A stretch of 5,673 nucleotides of DNA from Bacteroidales bacterium UBA1757 (lineage in GTDB: Bacteria; Bacteroidota; Bacteroidia; Bacteroidales; UBA1402), in assembly GCA_002315625.1 (NCBI GenBank), contig DCHH01000016.1, forward strand, positions 809-6,481. The letters run 5' to 3'. Within the stretch, counting starts at the first letter, position 1. The number at the start of each line of letters is the position of its first letter. The translations under genes and the position numbers were made by a program. The notes under the pieces are model-generated. The model was given only the letters and a program-made list of their open reading frames with translations. It did no database searches and had not been told where the DNA came from. Of this stretch, positions 1-5,621 are shown one piece after another.

Positions 1-93
1 AACAAACTGAATACTCCTGAACTCAGGGATGCCTATCAGGTATATCTCACGGCCCTGAACTACTATAAATCGACATGCCACATAAGAATGTAA
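1..93 (+). CDS. C-terminal end of an upstream protein (partial, 5' end outside window)
   Basis: Frame 1 is open from the first base to a TAA at 91-93, giving the last 30 residues of a protein (starting NKLNTPELRDAY and ending STCHIRM). The other two forward frames meet stops within the first 18 bases, so this is the only frame able to carry an upstream gene into the window. The tail is mixed polar and aromatic with no membrane span or motif that I recognise. It overlaps the start of the next gene by 19 bases, which suggests translational coupling in one operon. The identity of the protein cannot be judged from this fragment. That it is coding at all is inferred from the open frame and the overlap. 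Confidence 0.6.
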   Translation, partial: NKLNTPELRDAYQVYLTALNYYKSTCHIRM

Positions 94-890
94 TTATCAT
101 CCTGACCCTGCTTTTCCTTTCTTTGCCCGTAGCGGCACAGAACGATGAGTATGCGGCATACGCACTGACAGTCCAGTCGCGTTTGCAGCAGTACTGTAAC
201 AATATGCAGGAGATTTCGGGCTATATAGCTTCAGCTTCCTCGGCCGGCCTGAAGGATTTGCAGCATACATTCAACTCGCTGGATGTGCGCTGGAATACCT
301 ATTGCAGTGCACAGCAGGGATATATTGCCGACAACGAACTGATGCTTGCCCTTGTTGCACAGTATCAGCAGTTGCGCCAGATGGTGAGCGACTCGCTCGC
401 CCATGTCGGTATGAGGATTGAGGCTGTCAGGGTTTTTGAGGATGCAGAGAAGTTCCTCTCTGACAAGAAGGCCGACTACGATAAACTGATGTCAAAGTGT
501 GAGAAACTTGCCGTCACACAGCAGACCGCACCACAGTTGGAGCGTGTGCAGGCCAGTGAAAAACTGCTGTTTTCCGAGGTCTCAAACCATTATCAGCGGG
601 CAAAGGATGCCATATCGCAGAATCCATCACTGAAAGTGAAGGAGGAGGAACTGGACAATCTTTATCTCGACCTTTCGTCAAGTTCAGAAAAGATTCAGGA
701 AATAAAGTACAAGCCTTTCATCCAGCGGATTAAGGACTATCTGCTCGGTTTTGCGGCAGTGGCAATACTGCTTATGTTTTTCAGCATGCTGCAGAATAAG
801 ATTGCCGCGGCAAAGCAGATGCGCGAATCGCTCAAGAAAGTTAAAGAACAATATATTAAGGATGGTCTTGATGACATTCCTTCCATTTGA
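75..890 (+). CDS. Bitopic membrane protein with helical periplasmic domain, family not recognised
   Basis: This encodes 271 residues. Residues 1-21 form a signal peptide: a short basic start, a hydrophobic core (VIIILTLLFLSL) and a V-A-A cleavage site before Q22. The region from about 25 to 215 is polar and rich in Gln, Glu, Lys and Leu, looks almost wholly alpha-helical, and is likely to form coiled coil between about 95 and 215. A single hydrophobic span lies at about 222-239 (LLGFAAVAILLMFFSM), followed by a charged, Lys-rich tail of about 30 residues. With a cleaved signal, the helical domain should be periplasmic and the tail cytoplasmic. The ATG at 75 is chosen because it gives the complete signal peptide. 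The gene overlaps the upstream frame by 19 bases and ends 7 bases before the next start, so it is probably co-expressed with, and may partner, the vWA/RING/FHA protein. I know no family name for it; catalytic motifs are absent, which fits a structural or sensor role. Confidence 0.85.
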   Translation: MPHKNVIIILTLLFLSLPVAAQNDEYAAYALTVQSRLQQYCNNMQEISGYIASASSAGLKDLQHTFNSLDVRWNTYCSAQQGYIADNELMLALVAQYQQLRQMVSDSLAHVGMRIEAVRVFEDAEKFLSDKKADYDKLMSKCEKLAVTQQTAPQLERVQASEKLLFSEVSNHYQRAKDAISQNPSLKVKEEELDNLYLDLSSSSEKIQEIKYKPFIQRIKDYLLGFAAVAILLMFFSMLQNKIAAAKQMRESLKKVKEQYIKDGLDDIPSI

Positions 891-897
891 ACATATT

Positions 898-3249
898 ATG
901 ACACGTAATAGACTGATATGGATATTGCTGGCTTTGCCGGCGCTGTTTTTCTCCTGCCAGAAGGACAACCTTCAGGAAGATGCTGAGACCCCAAGGCTGG
1001 AGGTGAAAAACATTGTCTTTTCCAAGGATTACAGGACTTTCGAGCTTTATCTCAGTCTTTTGAATCATGAAGGGATAGAGAGATTCGCTTCAATTGACTC
1101 CATTGAAATTGTGGAATACAACCGTTTTGGAGCTCTGGTCAGTGACCGACTGGAGGCCCGTGTGACTGGTTTTCGGAATGTCGGGGCACAGGTAATCGAC
1201 AGTCTGGGAATCAAAGTGCTCGTAATGGTTGACCTTACACTGCCTCAGAAACTTGTCGATGAACAGCTTACCAACGTAAAGAGAATCAGGAAGAAATTCT
1301 CTCCGGAAAACGTATATGTCACGTTTCTCCATTCCGACGGTGTGTCTCAGTCATTCGAGGCAACCGACTATATTATGTCCGCATACTTTGTATCGGAATC
1401 GGACGACCTGACGGAAAAACGTCTGTATCGGGCTGTAAATGATAAAATCAGTGAGCTTTCTGATACTACAACCTACTTGGGCAGTTTGGAGCATACTGCG
1501 CTGATAGTCTTTTCCGACGGCAATATCTATAAGAATGATGCCATGCCGATGGATCCGGACCATTATCGGTTGCAGACAGAAATTCTGCGCAAGCTGGACT
1601 CCAAAAATGCCCCGCCGGTCTATTATTTCAATATTGACAATTCGGCTCAGGGAGCAGTCAATGATGCAGCCAACTTCATGCAGATAGTTGCAGACAAGTC
1701 GTTGGGCGGCTATGGTGAGACATTTGACCTTGTCAAGTGCGAAGAGAGGCTTCTGGACCGTTTCCACTTGGATTTCAATGATTGTATCTGGACTTTAGAA
1801 AACCCGTCCGGGCGTCTTTTTGACGGAGCCACCTATCTGAAGGCATATTATAACGATGAGGATGAGCATACGCTTCTTATCGATACACGTTATTATATCG
1901 GAACAGCTTGCAAGCCCGTGATTATAGACGGAAAGACTCAGGCTCAGATTGTCCTGCAGGGACTGTTGTGCGCCTTGATGCTGGTCCTTTTGATTTACCT
2001 TACTTGCCAGTTTACCGTTCCGACCATCAGTTACAGGCGATTCTATAAACGCTATGTTACTACCTATCATGGTCCGAATACGACACTTAACGGGATGCAG
2101 GTGGCAGATACCTGCTATTTCTGCAAGGCCCCGTTCCATAACGGTAATACTATCGTGGCTAAGTGTGAGCACACTATGCACCTTTCCTGCTGGAACGAGA
2201 ACCATTACCATTGCCCTGAATACGGAACCAAATGCAAGACGGGTTCACACTATTACAACCCTGTCAACCAGTTCGACCCAAGGAATGCCTCATTTTACAT
2301 GGGCTGGCTTATAGTGTCGGTCATTATGGCAGTACTATCATGGCTGGGCTTTACGGTTTTCAACCAGGAGAAGTCCTTCAATTTCATGATTGGAATCTAT
2401 TCCGCCATCAAGGGTATTCCTGAAGGGACCCCTCAAATGACCCAGATGGTTCAGGACTTTTCCGAGAGGCTTAACCAGTTCCCGTCGTTCGGAGCATTCT
2501 TAGGCTTTGTCCTCGCCTTCTTTGTGACACTTATGGCCACACCTTATAATACAATCTTGAATAAGTTGAAGGATGCTGCCCTCAAGGCGTTTGTCTCAGG
2601 CTTGTGCGGCTATATCTTTTTCATGCTCGGCTTTATTGTCAATGTGGCCTTGGACAGTGATTATGCGTCCTTGCTTGTAGATTGGCTGCCCTGGACTGCT
2701 ACAGCTTCTTTCTCGGTCTTCCTAGCGACGTACCATACCCTCTACAAGCCACGCCCCAAGTGGCTGGTCGGTTTCCTTACCGTGGGTGTGTTCTCCATGT
2801 TCCTTTGGGATTTGCTGTTTGCCGCGACCAGTTCCGACTACCGGTTACTGCTCTTTCTGTCGAATCTGGTCTTTGTCCTGGGTATCACTCTCTCCATTGC
2901 CAGTCCTGAACACCGCTCGCACCGTTATGTGCTGCATGTGTCGGGCAGTGTCAAGGAGATGGATATTGCCCTGTACAAGTGGTTTATCCGTTCCGATAAT
3001 GCCCATGTGACCATAGGCCGCTCGGTTGACTGTTCAATCTGCACCTCGTGGGATTTGAAGGGTAACGTGGCTGCCGTCCATGCCGAAATCGTGCAATATG
3101 GCGGTAAGCCGGCTCTTGTGCCTTTGGAGGATGGTATCCGCTCGGGAAAGAAAATCCTTGTGGTAGGGAAACACTATGATTTGTACCATGGCCGCAAATT
3201 CACAATAGGCACCACCACATTCACGCTCCATCAGCGCGACCTGCATTGA
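898..3249 (+). CDS. Multidomain membrane protein: lipoprotein signal, vWA-like region, RING-H2-like finger, 7 TM spans, FHA-like domain
   Basis: This encodes 783 residues. Residues 1-19 are a hydrophobic signal ending LFFS before Cys20, a loose Bacteroidota lipobox. Residues about 34-105 look like a beta-sandwich; about 105-255 resemble a von Willebrand A fold, with D112-L-T at the first metal-site strand and F-S-D207-G at the later one. Span 1 is about 351-371. A Cys/His cluster follows: C406-x2-C409-x13-C423-x-H425-x2-H428-x2-C431-x7-C439-x6-C446, close to a RING-H2 pattern. Six further spans lie near 466-488, 531-549, 564-585, 597-616, 623-643 and 650-668. Basic loops (after span 1, 555-563, 617-621) put the finger and C-terminus in the cytoplasm and the vWA region in the periplasm. 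Residues about 673-783 resemble an FHA domain: T-I-G707-R708, V-H728-A-E-I, and the ending F-T-I-G-x3-F. The ATG at 898 is preferred because it directly precedes the signal; 871 is an in-frame alternative overlapping the previous gene. A signalling or scaffold role is inferred; the finger could be purely structural. Confidence 0.85.
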   Translation: MTRNRLIWILLALPALFFSCQKDNLQEDAETPRLEVKNIVFSKDYRTFELYLSLLNHEGIERFASIDSIEIVEYNRFGALVSDRLEARVTGFRNVGAQVIDSLGIKVLVMVDLTLPQKLVDEQLTNVKRIRKKFSPENVYVTFLHSDGVSQSFEATDYIMSAYFVSESDDLTEKRLYRAVNDKISELSDTTTYLGSLEHTALIVFSDGNIYKNDAMPMDPDHYRLQTEILRKLDSKNAPPVYYFNIDNSAQGAVNDAANFMQIVADKSLGGYGETFDLVKCEERLLDRFHLDFNDCIWTLENPSGRLFDGATYLKAYYNDEDEHTLLIDTRYYIGTACKPVIIDGKTQAQIVLQGLLCALMLVLLIYLTCQFTVPTISYRRFYKRYVTTYHGPNTTLNGMQVADTCYFCKAPFHNGNTIVAKCEHTMHLSCWNENHYHCPEYGTKCKTGSHYYNPVNQFDPRNASFYMGWLIVSVIMAVLSWLGFTVFNQEKSFNFMIGIYSAIKGIPEGTPQMTQMVQDFSERLNQFPSFGAFLGFVLAFFVTLMATPYNTILNKLKDAALKAFVSGLCGYIFFMLGFIVNVALDSDYASLLVDWLPWTATASFSVFLATYHTLYKPRPKWLVGFLTVGVFSMFLWDLLFAATSSDYRLLLFLSNLVFVLGITLSIASPEHRSHRYVLHVSGSVKEMDIALYKWFIRSDNAHVTIGRSVDCSICTSWDLKGNVAAVHAEIVQYGGKPALVPLEDGIRSGKKILVVGKHYDLYHGRKFTIGTTTFTLHQRDLH

Positions 3250-3273
3250 TTTGAGTAAAAAGGAGTATCTTTG
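3246..3273 (+). promoter_or_regulatory. Bacteroidota-type promoter for the regulator-ligase unit
   Basis: TATCTTTG at 3266-3273 matches the Bacteroidota -7 consensus TAnnTTTG exactly. A TTG at 3246-3248 lies 17 bases upstream and is a fair -33 element; the TTTG at 3250-3253 is nearer the consensus letters but only 12 bases away. The upstream element overlaps the stop codon (3247-3249) of the preceding gene. Transcription would be expected to begin a few bases after 3273, giving a leader of only about 12-17 bases before the ATG at 3293. The promoter is called by motif match; the start site is inferred. Confidence 0.75.
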
Positions 3274-3293
3274 CAGGGCAAAAACAACTGCAA
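3271..3293. promoter_or_regulatory. Candidate operator: inverted repeat TTGCAG-N11-CTGCAA
   Basis: TTGCAG at 3271-3276 and CTGCAA at 3288-3293 are perfect 6-bp inverted arms separated by 11 bases. They run from the end of the -7 element to the first base of the regulator's start codon. A dimeric HTH protein bound here would block the transcription start, so autoregulation by the adjacent XRE-cupin protein is plausible. The arms are short, and a match of this quality has a real probability of arising by chance, so the call is weak. Confidence 0.3.
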
Positions 3294-3850
3294 TGAACGA
3301 ACAGATAAGACAAATAGCAGCCCGGCTTCGCGGAATGCGTGACGCTGTGGATATGACGGCTGCAGAAGTGGCTGAGGCCTGCAATGTCAGCGAGGCCGAC
3401 CTCTTGCGCTATGAGAGCGGCGAGACGGACATTCCGATGAATTTCATCTGTGTGTTTGCCAAATACTTCCGGGTCGAACCTTCGACCATTTTCTCCGGTG
3501 AGGAGGCTTACATGAGCAGCTACTTCCTCTGCCGCAAGGGTAAAGGGCAGTCGGTTGCCCGCAGCAATGCCTACAAGTATCAGGCTCTGGCTATGGGGTT
3601 CAAGAATGCAAAGGCCGAGCCCTTCATTGTGACGGTCGAGCCCGATGAAGTTCCCGACAAGCCAATGCATCTTAATTCGCACCCCTCGCAGGAGTTTAAC
3701 CTCGTGATGGAGGGGACATTGCTGTTGCAGGTCGATGGCAAACAGCTTGTCCTCGAGGAGGGCGACAGCCTCTATTTTGATTCGACAAAACCTCACGGCA
3801 TGAAGGCCCTCAACGGTAAGCGCGTCCGCTTCCTGGCTATCATCTTTTGA
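3293..3850 (+). CDS. HTH (XRE family)-cupin transcriptional regulator
   Basis: This encodes 185 residues. Residues about 5-66 form an XRE/Cro-C1 type helix-turn-helix: I-A-x-R-L-R-x-M-R, then T22-x2-E25-V-A, the recognition-helix region V32-S33-E34-x2-L-x2-Y40-E41-S-G43, and a closing L/I-rich helix to F67. Residues about 115-185 form a small C-terminal cupin: H130-x3-E134-x6-G141, then G-D-S near the end of the second strand set and P-H168-G. H130, E134 and H168 match the usual metal ligands; the first His of the usual HxH is Asn128. XRE-cupin proteins are one-component regulators in which the cupin senses a small molecule. The ATG at 3293 is chosen over an in-frame TTG at 3251 because the promoter TATCTTTG lies between them. 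The next gene, an acyl-CoA ligase, starts 7 bases downstream, so the effector is probably a carboxylic acid or its CoA ester. This last point is inference. Confidence 0.9.
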   Translation: MNEQIRQIAARLRGMRDAVDMTAAEVAEACNVSEADLLRYESGETDIPMNFICVFAKYFRVEPSTIFSGEEAYMSSYFLCRKGKGQSVARSNAYKYQALAMGFKNAKAEPFIVTVEPDEVPDKPMHLNSHPSQEFNLVMEGTLLLQVDGKQLVLEEGDSLYFDSTKPHGMKALNGKRVRFLAIIF

Positions 3851-3857
3851 TAAAACG

Positions 3858-5588
3858 ATGGTACTTGACAGATTTCTGACTAAATCGTCCTTTACTTCAA
3901 TGGACGATTTCCGGCAAAACCTGGAGTTTTGTGTGCCGGATCATTTCAATTTCGGATACGATGTCGTTGATGCCTGGGCTCTTGAGGAGCCCGACCGTCG
4001 GGCCCTTGTCTGGACCAACGACAAGGGGCTTGAACGGACATACACTTTCCGTGACATTAAGGATTTCAGCGACCGGACTGCCGCATACTTCCAGTCTTTG
4101 GGTATCGTAAAAGGCGACAAGGTGATGCTGATTCTCAAGCGTCGCATCGAGTTCTGGTTCTCCATCATTGCCCTGCACAAGCTTGGGGCAACCGTCATTC
4201 CCGCAACCCACCTCCTGACAAAGAAGGATATTGTCTATCGCTGCAATGCGGCTGGGATAAAGATGATTGTGGCCGCGGGCGAAGGGGAGATACTTCAGCA
4301 TGTGTCGGCTTCTGTTGCTGACAGTCCCACCCTGGAGACAATCGTTTCGGTGGGCCCTGAGTGTCCTGAGGGATGGCTGGATTTCCAAAAGGGACTGGCC
4401 TGTGCCGGAGAGTTTGTCCATGAGCGGTTTGTCAATGACAATGACGACATTTCCATAATGTACTTTACCTCGGGTACGAGCGGGCAGCCGAAGATGGTGG
4501 CCCATGACTTCACATATCCCATCGGGCATATCGTAACGGCCCGTTTCTGGCATAATCTTAACCCCGAAAGCCTTCACCTGACAGTGGCCGACACGGGCTG
4601 GGGCAAGGCGGTATGGGGCAAACTCTACGGACAGTGGTTTGTGGGAGCTTCGGTTTTTGTCTATGACCACGAGAAGTTTGCGGCGGCCGATATACTGCAG
4701 AAGATGCAGGACTATCATGTCACCTCATTCTGTGCTCCGCCCACAATATACCGCTTCATGATTCGTGAAGAGTTGGCAAAATATGATTTGAGCAGTCTGA
4801 AATATTGTACGCTGGCTGGCGAGCCGCTCAATCCTTCCGTCTATGAGACTTTCCGTCAGCAGACGGGAATCAAGATGAGAGAGGGGTTCGGCCAGACGGA
4901 GACCTCCATGACCATTGGTACATTCCCTTGGATGGAGCCCAAGCCGGGTTCGATGGGGGTGTCGAATCCTGCCTACGATATGGACCTTATGACCCCCGAC
5001 GGCCGTGTTGCCGAGGAGGGCGAGCAGGGTGAGATAGTGCTTCATACCGACCGCCAGCAGATGCCCGGCCACGAGGAGATTCGTGACGGAAGGGTATGGT
5101 ATATCGGACGGACTAACCGTAACGGCAAGCCTTACGGGCTGTTCCTGGAGTACTACCGGGATGCGGAAAAAACGGCTGAAGTCTATTGCAACGGCCTGTA
5201 CCATACCGGAGATGTCGCGTGGAGAGACCAGGACGGCTATTTCTGGTTTGTGGGACGTACCGACGACGTTATCAAGAGCTCGGGCTACCGCATCGGCCCC
5301 TTCGAAGTTGAGAGTGCCCTGATGACCCATCCGGCGGTGGTGGAGTGTGCCATTACCGGTGTGCCCGACGAAATCCGCGGGCAGGTGGTCAAGGCTACAA
5401 TTGTTCTGGCCAAGGAGTACCGCGATTGTGACAAGGAGGCTCTTGTAAAGGAAATACAGAATCACGTCAAACGCATAACCGCACCTTACAAATATCCCCG
5501 CGTGGTGGAGTTTGTCGATGAACTTCCCAAGACCATCAGCGGGAAAATCCGTAGGGTGCAGATACGTCGCGAAGACGAAAAGAAATAA
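3858..5588 (+). CDS. AMP-forming acyl-CoA synthetase, medium-chain (ACSM-like) type
   Basis: This encodes 576 residues, a usual length for the ANL (acyl-CoA synthetase/luciferase) superfamily. It should activate a carboxylic acid to acyl-AMP and then acyl-CoA, in the cytoplasm. Motifs in order: the P-loop T204-S-G-T-S-G-Q-P-K212; T-G-W-G-K in the region typical of medium-chain enzymes; A-G-E-P-L; G343-F-G-Q-T-E348-T, which binds adenine; T450-G-D452, which binds ribose; the hinge motif G466-R-T-D469-D-V-I-K and S-S-G-Y-R-I-G-P-F-E-V-E; and P557-K-T-I-S-G-K563, with the adenylation lysine. The catalytic residues appear intact. The N-terminal region (P-x-x-F-N-F-x-Y-D-V-x-D) and the C-terminal A-P-Y-K-Y-P-R also fit the ACSM group better than acetyl-CoA synthetase or long-chain FadD. 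About 20 extra residues lie near 398-424. The start at 3858 is the first ATG after the regulator and gives the complete N-terminus. The substrate (medium, branched or aromatic acid) cannot be read from sequence. Confidence 0.93.
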   Translation: MVLDRFLTKSSFTSMDDFRQNLEFCVPDHFNFGYDVVDAWALEEPDRRALVWTNDKGLERTYTFRDIKDFSDRTAAYFQSLGIVKGDKVMLILKRRIEFWFSIIALHKLGATVIPATHLLTKKDIVYRCNAAGIKMIVAAGEGEILQHVSASVADSPTLETIVSVGPECPEGWLDFQKGLACAGEFVHERFVNDNDDISIMYFTSGTSGQPKMVAHDFTYPIGHIVTARFWHNLNPESLHLTVADTGWGKAVWGKLYGQWFVGASVFVYDHEKFAAADILQKMQDYHVTSFCAPPTIYRFMIREELAKYDLSSLKYCTLAGEPLNPSVYETFRQQTGIKMREGFGQTETSMTIGTFPWMEPKPGSMGVSNPAYDMDLMTPDGRVAEEGEQGEIVLHTDRQQMPGHEEIRDGRVWYIGRTNRNGKPYGLFLEYYRDAEKTAEVYCNGLYHTGDVAWRDQDGYFWFVGRTDDVIKSSGYRIGPFEVESALMTHPAVVECAITGVPDEIRGQVVKATIVLAKEYRDCDKEALVKEIQNHVKRITAPYKYPRVVEFVDELPKTISGKIRRVQIRREDEKK

Positions 5589-5589
5589 G

Positions 5590-5619
5590 ATTTGAGTTTC
5601 GCATTTGCGAGACTCAAAT
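5590..5619 (+). terminator. 13-bp stem-loop after the acyl-CoA synthetase gene; probable terminator
   Basis: ATTTGAGTTTCGC (5590-5602) pairs with GCGAGACTCAAAT (5607-5619) around an ATTT loop; all 13 positions pair, one as G-U. It begins 2 bases after the TAA of the ligase gene. On the + strand no U-tract follows (TAAGGCC), so it may act as a 3' stability hairpin as much as a terminator. Read on the - strand, the same hairpin is followed by CTTATTTCTTTT, a better intrinsic-terminator tail, so it may also serve a leftward gene beyond the window. Confidence 0.65.
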
Positions 5620-5621
5620 AA

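Noticed and set aside
751..897. Upstream extension of the vWA/RING/FHA gene to 751
   Set aside because: The extra 49 codons lie almost entirely within the preceding gene and would place a basic, Cys-rich leader before the signal peptide; 898 (or at most 871) is a better start.
2113..2235. Possibility that the Cys/His cluster is a heme or iron-sulfur motif
   Set aside because: There is no CxxCH heme site, and the spacing and alternation of Cys and His fit a cross-brace zinc site far better than a ferredoxin pattern.
2054..2314. 86-codon + frame over the zinc finger region
   Set aside because: It is an alternative frame within the multidomain gene, with no start context or motif, while the main frame has the ordered Cys/His ligands.
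3221..3796. 191-codon open frame on the - strand over the regulator
   Set aside because: The + frame carries clear HTH and cupin motifs and a promoter; the antisense frame has no recognisable feature.
3897..4718. 273-codon open frame on the - strand
   Set aside because: It lies wholly inside the acyl-CoA synthetase gene, whose conserved motifs prove the + frame; the translated product shows no domain or membrane pattern.
4725..5465. 246-codon open frame on the - strand
   Set aside because: It is antisense to the C-terminal half of the same ligase, where the A5, A7 and A8 motifs are intact on the + strand.
3248..5596. The 8-mer GATTTGAG at 3248-3255 and again at 5589-5596, flanking the regulator-ligase unit
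   Set aside because: It could suggest direct repeats from insertion of the unit, but an 8-base match is short, part of it belongs to the promoter region and part to a hairpin stem, and chance explains it.
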